The position numbers were made by a program, and so were the translations under genes. Shown piece by piece: positions 1-8,115 of a stretch of 45,726 nt of DNA; position 1 is the stretch's first letter; each line of letters begins with the position of its first letter. Source of the stretch: a bacterium (GTDB taxonomy: Bacteria > Patescibacteria > Dojkabacteria > JAKAPS01 > JAJZLI01); contig JAJZKG010000005.1 of assembly GCA_021809565.1 (NCBI GenBank), positions 1 to 45,726 of the forward strand, in the 5' to 3' direction. The notes below the pieces were generated by a model. The model ran no database searches, had not been told where the DNA came from, and was given only the letters and a program-made list of their open reading frames with translations.

Positions 1-2
1 AA

Positions 3-89
3 AGTGCACAAGATATGGCAAAATACAAGAAAGAGCTATTTAAAGAGATATTTAGTACTATAGCAAATTATGAGACCACAACAACATAA
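3..89 (+). CDS. C-terminal end of an unidentified protein, cut by the window edge
   Basis: An open frame enters from the left edge and ends at TAA 87-89. It encodes about 28 residues, lysine- and glutamate-rich (AKYKKELFKEIF) and ending in four threonines. The other two forward frames hit stops by position 63 or earlier, so this frame is the best candidate for the end of an upstream gene. Nothing in it identifies a family. It could also be chance. Confidence 0.4.
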   Translation, partial: SAQDMAKYKKELFKEIFSTIANYETTTT

Positions 90-258
90 TCACAACCTAG
101 AGTGCAAAAATTCAATTGGTCAAGACGATATATGTTGTTATACTATATAATAATACACAAGATAATTTTTCTAAATAAAGAACTATATTATTATAGAACT
201 ATGATGTTTGTACCAATATATTAAGTTTAAAAATAGTGATAAAAAATCTTTTTTCTAA

Positions 259-264
259 TATAAT
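259..264 (+). promoter_or_regulatory. Predicted -10 box (TATAAT) for the exonuclease III gene, leaderless
   Basis: TATAAT ends 6 bases before the ATG at 271, so transcription should start at or next to the start codon. No convincing -35 is visible, and there is no Shine-Dalgarno sequence between box and ATG. Confidence 0.55.
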
Positions 265-270
265 AATATC

Positions 271-1044
271 ATGAGCAGGTATAAAATAGTTTCATGGAAT
301 GTAAATGGGTTTAGAGCTATTCTAAAAAAGGGAATTGATAAATTTATAGATGAAGAGAAACCTGATATATTGGGTTTACAAGAAATAAAAGTAGAAGAGA
401 GCCAACTTAAAGATTTACCAGAGTGTTTTACCAAGTATCATGCAATATATAACTCCGCAGAGAGAAAAGGATATAGTGGGGTTGCAACATTCTCAAACAT
501 AGAACCAAAAAATTTTAAACTAGGTATTAGCATAGATAAATTTGATGTTGAAGGAAGAGTTATTGAAACCATATATGATAAATTTAGACTTTTTAATATA
601 TATTTTCCAAATGGAAAAAAAGATTCTATAAGGTTGGATTATAAAATGAAATTTTTTAAAGAATTGATGATATATCTAAAAACTCTTATAGATAGTGGAG
701 AGAAAATAGTGGTTATGGGAGATTTTAATATTGCACATAAATCAATAGATTTAAAAAGACCAGAAGCAAATAGTAATATCTCAGGATTTTTACCAGAAGA
801 GAGGAAAGTTATGGATGACTTTATAAAGCTTGGATTTATAGATTCATTCAGGCATTTTAATAAAGAACCTGATAACTATACATGGTGGGATCCTATCTCA
901 CGAGCACGGGAGAGGAATGTAGGGTGGAGAATTGATTATATAATGATAAGTAAAAATTTAGAAAAGAATTTAATAAATAGTACCATATATGATCAAGTAC
1001 ACGGATCTGACCATTGTCCAGTTGGTTGTATTCTAAAATTCTAA
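271..1044 (+). CDS. xth: Exodeoxyribonuclease III (AP endonuclease family)
   Basis: Base-excision repair enzyme that cleaves DNA 5' of abasic sites and degrades one strand 3' to 5'; cytoplasmic. The 257 residues span the whole endonuclease/exonuclease/phosphatase fold, close to the usual 250-270. Family motifs and the expected metal and catalytic residues are present: NVNGFRA near residue 10, LQEIK with Glu38, Tyr111 in NIYFPNG, Asp151 and Asn153 in GDFN, WRIDYIM with Asp222, and the terminal GSDHCP with Asp247 and His248. The gene is followed after 18 bases by an unrelated membrane-protein gene. The start is supported by the -10 box 6 bases upstream. Bacterial ExoIII and ExoA names both fit this family; the choice between them is uncertain. 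Confidence 0.95.
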   Translation: MSRYKIVSWNVNGFRAILKKGIDKFIDEEKPDILGLQEIKVEESQLKDLPECFTKYHAIYNSAERKGYSGVATFSNIEPKNFKLGISIDKFDVEGRVIETIYDKFRLFNIYFPNGKKDSIRLDYKMKFFKELMIYLKTLIDSGEKIVVMGDFNIAHKSIDLKRPEANSNISGFLPEERKVMDDFIKLGFIDSFRHFNKEPDNYTWWDPISRARERNVGWRIDYIMISKNLEKNLINSTIYDQVHGSDHCPVGCILKF

Positions 1045-1048
1045 GATC

Positions 1049-1054
1049 TATAAT
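1049..1054 (+). promoter_or_regulatory. Predicted -10 box (TATAAT) for the gene at 1063
   Basis: TATAAT lies in the 18-base gap after the exonuclease gene and ends 8 bases before the ATG at 1063, compatible with a nearly leaderless transcript for the downstream gene. Confidence 0.45.
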
Positions 1055-1062
1055 TAAAGCTG

Positions 1063-1836
1063 ATGGAGGATAATACAAATAATAATATAGAAACCCCTAA
1101 TCTTCAGAGTACGAATACAGATAACACTGGTGGTATTAAAAGATGGCAAGTTAACACAATAATCATACTAGGATTACTTCTTCTTATTACTTTGGGTTTA
1201 ATATTCTATGTAATTGCTTTTAAAAAATCTCCAAGTAATAACTTAGTATCCTTAAAAACTACAAGTACAACAAAAAAGGTGAACAATCCATATAAAGATT
1301 GGTTAACATATACAAACCCTACTTATGGATATTCTTTTAAATATCCTCCAAGTTGGATAATTAGTTCAAATACACAAAATAATACTGATGTTATCACAGC
1401 AACATCCCCTAATGGATATAAATTTGAGTGGAGTGAAGTAACTGGACCATTTGGAGCAGGGAGTACTCTAATTGTAGCTGACAGTTCAATTATAAATATC
1501 CACAATACTAACTACTATAAATATTACATTAATCCTTCAACCTCTGGTTGCGGTATTCAAATGCCTGTCTCTTACTTTATTGTTCCTAATACTTGTCTTA
1601 CATCTTTTTCTGAGATTGATATAGGCACTACTCCTCCTACTTCAGCTATAGATAAAAGCGGAACAGCCATTAATACTACTGGAGTACCATTCATAAATAT
1701 CAACAACAATGATATTTTTATCAAACTCATTCTTCCTAAAACCTTACCTATAAGTGATGCTTCTCATTCTTCTTTGTCTTCATTTGAAATAGTGAATAAT
1801 AACCTAAATTTGATATTAAAATCTATAAAGTTTTAG
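1063..1836 (+). CDS. Single-pass membrane protein with an extracellular domain, unknown function
   Basis: Function not recognised. The 257 residues have a polar Asn/Thr-rich N-terminus of about 30 residues, one strong membrane helix at about residues 31-53 (IIILGLLLLITLGLIF), a Ser/Thr/Lys linker, and a beta-rich domain of about 170 residues that would lie outside the cell. That domain opens with YGYSFKYPPSW, a motif I have seen at the start of membrane-anchored domains of unknown function in low-complexity bacterial genomes, where it loosely recalls PsbP-like proteins. It contains two cysteines in the middle (SGCGIQ and NTCLT) that could form a disulfide. It has no catalytic motif that I can name. 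Confidence 0.75.
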   Translation: MEDNTNNNIETPNLQSTNTDNTGGIKRWQVNTIIILGLLLLITLGLIFYVIAFKKSPSNNLVSLKTTSTTKKVNNPYKDWLTYTNPTYGYSFKYPPSWIISSNTQNNTDVITATSPNGYKFEWSEVTGPFGAGSTLIVADSSIINIHNTNYYKYYINPSTSGCGIQMPVSYFIVPNTCLTSFSEIDIGTTPPTSAIDKSGTAINTTGVPFININNNDIFIKLILPKTLPISDASHSSLSSFEIVNNNLNLILKSIKF

Positions 1837-1901
1837 GTCTGTTAATACCAGTTCCACACCCCTTATTAACACTCAAAATAGCATAAACAGTATAAATATT
1901 A

Positions 1902-1907
1902 TATAAT
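1902..1907 (+). promoter_or_regulatory. Predicted -10 box (TATAAT), leaderless start of the GT2/DHH pair
   Basis: TATAAT ends 6 bases before the ATG at 1914, in a 77-base intergenic gap. It gives the glycosyltransferase and the DHH gene behind it a shared promoter. Confidence 0.55.
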
Positions 1908-1913
1908 CTCTGT

Positions 1914-2753
1914 ATGAATTTTGCAGTATTAATAACAACTTCAGGACATGAGGATATAGAGAAAGCTACTAGATCTTTTTTAGCATATGATATTCCTGTA
2001 TACATAGTAACTCCAAACAGTGGTTTAAAATTCAAAGATAGAAAAATAAATATCATACAAGATAAAGGTAAGGGAAAACCTCAAGCCTTAAATTTAGCTT
2101 TCAAAAATATAAAAGAAGAAATCATACTATTAACTGATGGAGATGTATATACATCTAAAAACGCATTAAAGGGGATCATGAAACTTTTTGATAGCAAAAC
2201 TGGTCTTGTAACAGGAAAGGTTGTACCTTTAAATAAGAAAAATACTATGTTAGGTTTCTGGTCTCATTTTCTTGTTTTTGCTGCAAATAGTATGCGCGAG
2301 GAAAAAAACAAAAAAGGAGAATATTTTGAAGGTACAGGATATCTAATGGCTGTAAGAAAATCATTGATAGGAAAAATACCTTCAGATATTTTTTCAGAAG
2401 ATGGATATATTTCATATAAAGTATATACCAAAGGATATAAAATAAGGTATACTAATAAAGCAAAAGTATATGTAAAGTATCCAACTACAATTAGCGATTG
2501 GCTACTTCAAAAACGTAGATCGGCTGGAGGATATACACAAAAATATATAGTAGTTAAAACAAGGAGTTTCAAAAAAGAGGCTATGGGTGGTATTAAATTA
2601 TTTTTTAAATACCCAAAAAATATAAAAGAATATTTTTATCTGATATGTCTTTTTTTAATGAGAATATATCTTTGGATAATTATTATTGTAGATATTAGAT
2701 TGAGAAAATTAAAATTTAAAGATATTTGGGTTAGAGTAGAGAGTACAAAATGA
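1914..2753 (+). CDS. GT2-family glycosyltransferase with C-terminal membrane segment
   Basis: Inverting GT-A glycosyltransferase, likely acting at the inner face of the membrane. The nucleotide-sugar fold runs from residue 1. The metal-binding motif is TDGD at about residues 75-78, followed by a segment with FSEDG (the usual ED acceptor-site motif, about 160-164) and LLQKRRSAGG (in the position of the QxxRW loop, about residues 197-206, but with Ser/Ala in place of Trp). A hydrophobic stretch near residues 240-262 is a probable membrane helix. Donor and acceptor cannot be told from sequence. Its TGA stop is one base away from the ATG of the DHH gene, so the two are co-transcribed, though no functional link is obvious. 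Confidence 0.85.
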   Translation: MNFAVLITTSGHEDIEKATRSFLAYDIPVYIVTPNSGLKFKDRKINIIQDKGKGKPQALNLAFKNIKEEIILLTDGDVYTSKNALKGIMKLFDSKTGLVTGKVVPLNKKNTMLGFWSHFLVFAANSMREEKNKKGEYFEGTGYLMAVRKSLIGKIPSDIFSEDGYISYKVYTKGYKIRYTNKAKVYVKYPTTISDWLLQKRRSAGGYTQKYIVVKTRSFKKEAMGGIKLFFKYPKNIKEYFYLICLFLMRIYLWIIIIVDIRLRKLKFKDIWVRVESTK

Positions 2754-2754
2754 C

Positions 2755-3771
2755 ATGGAAAATAAAGATAATATAAAAAAAATAAAAGACCTGATCAAAA
2801 AATCAGGAAAGATATTAATATTGATGTCTCAACCTGATGGAGACAGTGTAGGATCTGGTATAGTCCTAAGAAGATATCTAGAAAGCCTATACAAGGTGGC
2901 CGATTTATATTCAAACAAAAGAATAGATGAAAGATTCAATTTTTTAAGTTTCATTGATGAGATAAAATCTGCAAACATAGTAAAATTAGATTTATCAGGG
3001 TATGATCTTATAATGACAGTAGATACTGGAAATCTTTCTCAGGTATATAGTGCAGAGAAATATCCTGAATTTCACTTTCCACCAAATATACCAATCATAG
3101 CCATAGATCATCATGCATCAAACCAGCAATATGCAAAATATAGCATTTATGATGAGGGTGCCTCATCAACAGGAGAGCTTTTGTATGAATTTTTAAAAAG
3201 TGAAAATTATATTCCCTCAATTGAAGAAGCTGAACTTTTATATTATGCAATAGCTTCAGACACAGGTTTTTTCAGATGGCAAATAACCCCAAAAACCCTG
3301 AGATACGCATCTGATCTTTTAGAAATTGGAGTTGATTTTCAAAAACTAATGGATCAATACTTTGATAATACTACTGAAAAACATGTTCCATATCTACTTG
3401 AGTTTATAAAGAAGACAGTGTTCCACAAAAGACCAAAATATATACTCCTCTATATAAGTAAATCCATGATGAGAAGGTTAAAAATAAATAATGAAGATTT
3501 AAAACAGGTTCGAGATATGTATAGAAACAATTTCCAAACAACATTCAAAGATTATTCAATATTTATTATTGCTAGTGAACAACGAGATTTCACTATATTA
3601 TCTATTAGAGGTAATCCCTATACTAATAAACTAGATTTATTCAGGTTAAGAGAATTTGGAGATTTTAATGGAGGAGGGCATAAAAATGCTTGTAGTTTTC
3701 TAACCCATCAAGATAAGAGAGATATAATAAAAACACTGAATAAAGGAATTAATGCTTTAAAAGGAAAATAA
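2755..3771 (+). CDS. DHH/DHHA1 phosphoesterase (NrnA-like oligoribonuclease or cyclic-dinucleotide phosphodiesterase)
   Basis: Cytoplasmic Mn-dependent phosphoesterase of the RecJ superfamily. The DHH domain motifs are in order: PDGDSVGSG (about 26-34), DTGN (about 91-94), DHHAS (about 121-125) and SDTGFFRW (about 170). The C-terminal DHHA1 motif GGGHKNACSF ends the protein. Length 338 fits stand-alone NrnA or DhhP proteins (310-340) rather than RecJ, which is larger. NrnA-type enzymes degrade 2-5-mers of RNA and pAp. Which substrate applies here cannot be seen. It starts one base after the preceding glycosyltransferase stop. Confidence 0.92.
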   Translation: MENKDNIKKIKDLIKKSGKILILMSQPDGDSVGSGIVLRRYLESLYKVADLYSNKRIDERFNFLSFIDEIKSANIVKLDLSGYDLIMTVDTGNLSQVYSAEKYPEFHFPPNIPIIAIDHHASNQQYAKYSIYDEGASSTGELLYEFLKSENYIPSIEEAELLYYAIASDTGFFRWQITPKTLRYASDLLEIGVDFQKLMDQYFDNTTEKHVPYLLEFIKKTVFHKRPKYILLYISKSMMRRLKINNEDLKQVRDMYRNNFQTTFKDYSIFIIASEQRDFTILSIRGNPYTNKLDLFRLREFGDFNGGGHKNACSFLTHQDKRDIIKTLNKGINALKGK

Positions 3772-3824
3772 TTGTTTTTACTTTTTTATAATATTTTTAA
3801 AAAATCTTTTTAGATATTCTATTC

Positions 3825-4271
3825 TTAAGTTGGAAATATATCTGTCTCCATTTTTCTTAAAGAAGTACTGGTTACCTTTATTATATTACCTTCTGTATCA
3901 CGAGTATATTTAATAGTTGTGGTAGATCCATCCGAGGATATTCTAATTTCCATAGTAACTCTACCATTTTTATCATATCTATGCTCAATACTATCCCCGT
4001 CAATTGGTTTGAAAATTTTTGATTTGATTCTTCCTTTACTATCATAAATAGACTCTGTGGCACCTATTCCAGAATAATAATCTGTTATTTTAGAAAGAAC
4101 GCCCTCTTCTGTTCTGTGATATTCTCTAGAGTGCGTTTTCCCATCAGGAAACATGACCATCTCTCTCGATATAATACCGGTTTCTATAAACTCTTTTTTA
4201 ACAAGGATACCTGCAGTTACAGTAGTATCTATAGTATTATCTTGATTCGATTGTATTGATTCAATACTCAT
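3825..4271 (-). CDS. Small YD-repeat (RHS-like) protein, second of a pair
   Basis: Made almost wholly of YD-like repeats of about 20 residues: YDSKGRI, YDKNGRV and YTRDTEGNI recur with DG turns between them (FPDGKT, SSDGST). YD repeats normally occur by the dozen in huge secreted RHS/Tc-toxin or WapA shells; a 148-residue protein with about four of them and no signal peptide or membrane helix is unusual. The N-terminus of about 30 residues is repeat-free and acidic. It lies 23 bases behind a paralog of the same build. There is no toxin tip, protease motif or core domain, so a shell role is unlikely; function unknown. Confidence 0.75.
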   Translation of the reverse strand: MSIESIQSNQDNTIDTTVTAGILVKKEFIETGIISREMVMFPDGKTHSREYHRTEEGVLSKITDYYSGIGATESIYDSKGRIKSKIFKPIDGDSIEHRYDKNGRVTMEIRISSDGSTTTIKYTRDTEGNIIKVTSTSLRKMETDIFPT

Positions 4272-4294
4272 TTTAATTTATATAAACTATTGTT

Positions 4295-4702
4295 TTACAT
4301 AGGTGTTTTAATTCTATTTACACATACTCCTTTATCATTATATATGTATTCTGTGAGTGTTCTATGACCCTTATTATCAGTATATATAGCACCTATAGGA
4401 GATCCATTTTCATCATATATATATTTATACTGTCTACCATTTACATAGTTAACCTTAGCTATTAATCTTCCGTGCTTATTACGTATATACTCAGACACAG
4501 TCTGCCTTCCATCAGTAGAAACAGATACTTCATTTATAAGGTTACCAAACATATCAAAATGATACTCTCTCCTTTCTCCATCTGGCATGACATATGTCCT
4601 TTGGACAACCCTACCAAATTCATCATATGAACATTCATATCGACCCAAACCTGTAGGAAAAGAAACTATTTCTTCAGTTGTTGAATGTTTTTCCATTTCC
4701 AT
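4295..4702 (-). CDS. Small YD-repeat (RHS-like) protein, first of a pair
   Basis: 135 residues carrying about five YD-like repeats (YDEFGRV, FDMFGNL, NKHGRL, YDENGSP, YNDKGVC), alternating with DG or NG turns. There is no signal peptide, membrane helix or attached effector domain. It precedes its paralog by 23 bases on the same strand, so both come from one transcript. The extended -10 box lies 6 bases before this ATG, which supports this start and a leaderless mRNA. An alternative ATG at codon 3 would make little difference. Function not known; the pair could be a free-standing beta-sheet scaffold or the remnant of a larger RHS gene. Confidence 0.75.
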   Translation of the reverse strand: MEMEKHSTTEEIVSFPTGLGRYECSYDEFGRVVQRTYVMPDGERREYHFDMFGNLINEVSVSTDGRQTVSEYIRNKHGRLIAKVNYVNGRQYKYIYDENGSPIGAIYTDNKGHRTLTEYIYNDKGVCVNRIKTPM

Positions 4703-4708
4703 CCAATA

Positions 4709-4717
4709 ATTATACCA
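4709..4717 (-). promoter_or_regulatory. Extended -10 box (TGGTATAAT) for the YD-repeat pair
   Basis: Read on the minus strand, TGGTATAAT ends 6 bases before the ATG whose first base is 4702. The TG one base before the hexamer makes an extended -10. The transcript is predicted to be leaderless. Confidence 0.6.
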
Positions 4718-4759
4718 TAACCTATATAGTTCACCAAATGACTTTAATTTATGAGGAAT

Positions 4760-5671
4760 TTAAGAATAACTAGAATCTATTTTATCAATAAGCATTTCTA
4801 ATACAGTGCTTTTTATACTAAACTCTGATTCAACGTGTTGTATATTAATTTTTATCACAACAACGTAAGTAGTAAGAGAAGTTTCATCTATATAAATATC
4901 AAAGTTTTTTACTTCAAACCCGTGATCTGTTTTAGTTTTTTCTATTATATCTTTAATTATATCTCTGGCTTTTTTAAAAGATAATTCTTTTTTTATTTCA
5001 TATTTAATCTGTACATTTAGATATTTTATATCATCCAATTTTAAAATAGATGCCTGTATTAAAATACTATTTGGAATTTTAAAAGGAATTCCATCTTCTC
5101 CTATAAAATTGGTATAAAAGAATCCTGTGCTATCTACCATGCCTACATAACCTGGCAAGACTAAATCTTTAGAGAAAAATTTATTAGGGTATGCAGGAAG
5201 TAGAAAACTAAACTGCCATGTAGTTATCTTTATTTTATCCCCTGGATCAAATTGTCTAAATAATAATATGATAATACCCCCAAAAAGATTTGATAACATA
5301 GACTGTGAAGCAACAGCTAAAATAACGCCTAAAAAGGCACCTCCAACAAGTATATTTGTAATATTTATATTCAAAATATCAAGTACAATAATTATTAAAA
5401 CAAGGTATGAGACTATAAGAAAAATGAAACTGAGTATATTTGCCTGTTTTCTTTTTGAATATTTTTCTATAGATTTAATAATTTTTTTATCTATAAAATT
5501 AATCATGAAATATCCAATTAAAAAAACAACTGACGCTAGAACGATATCATGCAATGTAGCAGGAAATTTTAAATATAATAGTAATCTAGAAAAAGATAAC
5601 ATAACTACAATAATTACTAATATAAATAGGAAGAATGAACTTATGACTTTTTTATTTCTTGAGATTTTCAT
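4760..5671 (-). CDS. Mechanosensitive channel of the MscS family
   Basis: Small-conductance mechanosensitive channel that releases solutes on hypo-osmotic shock; inner membrane, expected heptamer. It has helices at about 11-33, 43-60 and 79-100, then the glycine/alanine-rich pore helix at about 105-140 (LVGGAFLGVILAVASQSM, then NLFGGIIILL). This is followed by the cytoplasmic beta domain with the family signature GYVGMVDSTG ... DGIPFKIPNS (about 174-202), and an alpha/beta C-terminal cage domain. Length 303 is near the E. coli MscS length of 286. The ATG overlaps the stop of the upstream methyltransferase by four bases (ATGA), which implies translational coupling. Confidence 0.93.
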   Translation of the reverse strand: MKISRNKKVISSFFLFILVIIVVMLSFSRLLLYLKFPATLHDIVLASVVFLIGYFMINFIDKKIIKSIEKYSKRKQANILSFIFLIVSYLVLIIIVLDILNINITNILVGGAFLGVILAVASQSMLSNLFGGIIILLFRQFDPGDKIKITTWQFSFLLPAYPNKFFSKDLVLPGYVGMVDSTGFFYTNFIGEDGIPFKIPNSILIQASILKLDDIKYLNVQIKYEIKKELSFKKARDIIKDIIEKTKTDHGFEVKNFDIYIDETSLTTYVVVIKINIQHVESEFSIKSTVLEMLIDKIDSSYS

Positions 5672-6297
5672 AATGTTTTAAATATATAATAACTATTATC
5701 TCTTGCTGTAAATTTATGAAGAATTTTTAACTTCAGAATTTTTACATATTCTTCAATTTCACTTTCTTTAATATAACATACATATCTTTGTGTTTCTTTG
5801 TTCCATGATACTAAATAGTTATCATTTCCTATATTTCTAAATTTAGAATTATTTTTTTGAAAATGCCACAAAGACATTACTATTATAGCATTTTTATTCA
5901 GTATTGTCTGTATATCACTAAGTACTTGAATTCTCAGTTTTGAGGATGGGATATGGTGAAGAACAGCAATGAGTATTGCAACATCAAATTTTCTGTTTAT
6001 TTTATCCTTCCAATCTTTTTTTGTTATATCAATATTTAGATATTTATATAAAGGATTGTGTGCTTCCGCCTTTTTAAGTAAAGATTTGGAAAAATCGATT
6101 CCAAGGTATTGATCCTTATCAAACAATTTAGAGAATCTCCCATTACCACAACCTATATCTAAGACATAATCAGTATTCTTCACATATTTTAAAACTTCAT
6201 CAAATTCACTCCAAATATTTTTACGAGACTTATTAAACGATTCAGCATAGTCCTCGTAAAAGTTTTTATTAATTTCAATAAGTCTCTGTTCATCCAT
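5668..6297 (-). CDS. Trm9/ABH8-like SAM-dependent methyltransferase, candidate tRNA wobble-uridine methylase
   Basis: Class I methyltransferase of 209 residues. SAM motif I is LDIGCGNGRF (about 46-55), then GIDFS (motif II), and IAVLHHIP (about 110-117). The resemblance to eukaryotic Trm9 goes beyond the SAM site: an N-terminal FYEDYAESFNKSR..W segment (about 13-29) matches the Trm9 YNxxAxxFxxTRxxxW pattern, MSLWHFQK (about 141-148) matches its post-strand Trp segment, and LVSW plus RYVCYIKESEIEEY matches its C-terminal VPW and RYYH..EEL region. Trm9 makes mcm5U34 from cm5U34, the product of Elp3, which is encoded next door and divergent. I chose ATG 6297 over the GTG at 6306 because AAGGTG lies 6 bases before the ATG. 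A generic methyltransferase is the alternative. Confidence 0.75.
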   Translation of the reverse strand: MDEQRLIEINKNFYEDYAESFNKSRKNIWSEFDEVLKYVKNTDYVLDIGCGNGRFSKLFDKDQYLGIDFSKSLLKKAEAHNPLYKYLNIDITKKDWKDKINRKFDVAILIAVLHHIPSSKLRIQVLSDIQTILNKNAIIVMSLWHFQKNNSKFRNIGNDNYLVSWNKETQRYVCYIKESEIEEYVKILKLKILHKFTARDNSYYIFKTL

Positions 6298-6316
6298 GAG
6301 GTGCACCTTCTATATA

Positions 6317-6325
6317 TGCTATAAT
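6317..6325 (+). promoter_or_regulatory. Extended -10 box (TGCTATAAT) for the Elp3 gene
   Basis: TG-C-TATAAT stands in the 64-base region between the divergent methyltransferase and Elp3 starts. Predicted initiation near 6332 gives a leader of about 30 bases before ATG 6362 and rules out the longer frame that opens at 6296. On the other strand, an overlapping TATAAT at 6324-6329 could serve the methyltransferase. Confidence 0.55.
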
Positions 6326-6361
6326 TATACATCAGTGACAAAATATTTATTAGATATTAAT

Positions 6362-8044
6362 ATGAAACAACCTTTACCTGTAAAACCTTTAAATTTCTCT
6401 AATCAGAATATAATAGAAACCCTAATTGATAATCCTTCCCAAGACATAAAAACACTTATTAGAGAAAATAACTTATCCCAAAGCAAAGTAATAACTCTAT
6501 ACAAAAAATTGTGTAAAGATAGGAATATTACAGAAGACTACTCCCTAATACAAAAAATTCAAATGAAACCTATACGAACTATATCTGGAGTAGTTCCTAT
6601 AACAGTACTAACAAAACCCTTCCCTTGCCCAGGTAAATGTATTTTTTGTCCAGATGATGTAATGATGCCTAAAAGTTACCTTTCCAAAGAACCAGGAGCT
6701 CAAAGAGCTTTGATGAACAAATTTGATCCTTATCTTCAGGTTAAAAATAGAATGCAGGCCCTACAAAACATTGGTCATAAAACTGAAAAAATAGAACTTT
6801 TAGTTTTAGGTGGTACATGGTCTGTATATAAAAGACAATACCAGGAATGGTTTATAAAAAGATGTTTAGATGCAATGAATGAATTTAAATATAAATATAG
6901 TAAATTAAAATATACAAAAAATGTAGTCAATTTTAACACTTTCCAGAATGAAGTAGATCCACCTTCCAATTGGAATATAAATATGCTTAAAGAGGCACAA
7001 AAACTTAATCAAAATGGAAAATATAGATGTATAGGCATAACACTAGAAACAAGGCCTGATAGAATAAGTAATCTTGAGGCAAAACATTTAAGGGGACTAG
7101 GTGCTACAAAAATACAACTTGGTATACAAAGTACAAATGATAAAATATTAGAAATTAATAAACGTGGAGAAACATCAAAAGATCAAAGGAATGCCATTGA
7201 TATATTGCGTAGTTTTGGATTCAAAATACAAATTCACTGGATGCCAAATTTATATGGATCAACTCCAGAGATAGATAAATTAGATATTGAGACTATATAT
7301 AAAGATATGTCATATATGCCAGATGAAATAAAAATATATCCTTGCTCAATAATTGAGACAGCAGAATTATATGATTATTGGAAAGCAAAAAAATATTCCC
7401 CATACTCTGAAGAAGAACTAATAGATATATTAATTCATGCAAAATCACAAGTTAAAAAATATTCTAGAATAAATAGGGTCATTAGAGATATACCTTCAAC
7501 ATATATAATAGACGGTAATAAGAAAACAAATCTACGACAACTAGTACAGATAAAAATGAAAGAGAGAGGACTTAATTGTGAATGTATACGTTGCCGAGAA
7601 ATAAAGGACAACAGTATAGGAGATATTACATATGATATATATGAATATGAAACAACAAAAACTTTTGAAAAATTCTTATCATATAATACAAATAATAAAT
7701 CACCAAATACCGGTCTTCTTGAGTCTAAACTCTTGGGATTTTTAAGATTATCTATTCCAAAAGATAAAAATCATTATCTAGATGAACTAAAAAATAGTGC
7801 CTTGATACGAGAAGTACATGTATATGGTCAAGCTTTAGGAATTCATGATATATCTAACCAAGACTCAGAAAAATCAGCCCAACATTTAGGAATTGGAACT
7901 CAGTTACTTTTGAAAGCTGAAGAGATAGCTAGAAATAATGGATTCTCTAGGATATCAGTTATATCAGGAATTGGGACAAGAGAGTATTATAAGAAACGTG
8001 GATTCACTATACAGGATTTATATCAAACAAAAATATTATTTTAA
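6362..8044 (+). CDS. elp3: Elp3-family tRNA uridine-34 carboxymethyltransferase (radical SAM plus GNAT)
   Basis: Catalytic subunit of Elongator, in bacteria and archaea a stand-alone enzyme that forms 5-carboxymethyluridine at tRNA position 34 from acetyl-CoA and SAM. The 560 residues show an N-terminal helical tRNA-binding part, a radical SAM cluster motif CPGKCIFC (Cys89, Cys93, Cys96), the Elp3 signatures KEPGAQRAL and FDPYLQVKNR (about 109-130), LGGTWS (about 149-154), GITLETRPD, and a second cysteine-rich zinc-like site NCECIRC (about 410-416). The C-terminal GNAT domain has REVHVYG, the acetyl-CoA loop QHLGIGTQLL, and the invariant SGIGTREYYKKRGF. The start is the ATG at 6362, not the upstream in-frame ATG at 6296, since the extra 22 residues run through the promoter. 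It is divergent from a Trm9-like methylase that may finish the modification. Confidence 0.95.
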   Translation: MKQPLPVKPLNFSNQNIIETLIDNPSQDIKTLIRENNLSQSKVITLYKKLCKDRNITEDYSLIQKIQMKPIRTISGVVPITVLTKPFPCPGKCIFCPDDVMMPKSYLSKEPGAQRALMNKFDPYLQVKNRMQALQNIGHKTEKIELLVLGGTWSVYKRQYQEWFIKRCLDAMNEFKYKYSKLKYTKNVVNFNTFQNEVDPPSNWNINMLKEAQKLNQNGKYRCIGITLETRPDRISNLEAKHLRGLGATKIQLGIQSTNDKILEINKRGETSKDQRNAIDILRSFGFKIQIHWMPNLYGSTPEIDKLDIETIYKDMSYMPDEIKIYPCSIIETAELYDYWKAKKYSPYSEEELIDILIHAKSQVKKYSRINRVIRDIPSTYIIDGNKKTNLRQLVQIKMKERGLNCECIRCREIKDNSIGDITYDIYEYETTKTFEKFLSYNTNNKSPNTGLLESKLLGFLRLSIPKDKNHYLDELKNSALIREVHVYGQALGIHDISNQDSEKSAQHLGIGTQLLLKAEEIARNNGFSRISVISGIGTREYYKKRGFTIQDLYQTKILF

Positions 8045-8064
8045 TCTATTCCTCATTATAAAAG

Positions 8065-8070
8065 TATAAT
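8065..8070 (+). promoter_or_regulatory. Possible -10 box (TATAAT) of the xseA-xseB-PBP operon
   Basis: TATAAT in the 71-base gap before xseA would start a transcript near 8077 with a leader of about 40 bases. A four-codon frame (ATG TGG AGG AAC TGA, 8072-8086) begins within this region, but it would start upstream of the predicted first base. No clear -35 is present. Confidence 0.35.
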
Positions 8071-8115
8071 AATGTGGAGGAACTGAAGGACATATATTGC
8101 AAATAAATAAAAACT

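Noticed and set aside
6296..6361. N-terminal extension of Elp3 by 22 residues from an upstream ATG
   Set aside because: It overlaps the promoter and the start of the divergent methyltransferase, and its residues do not resemble Elp3. The extended -10 box at 6317-6325 lies within it.
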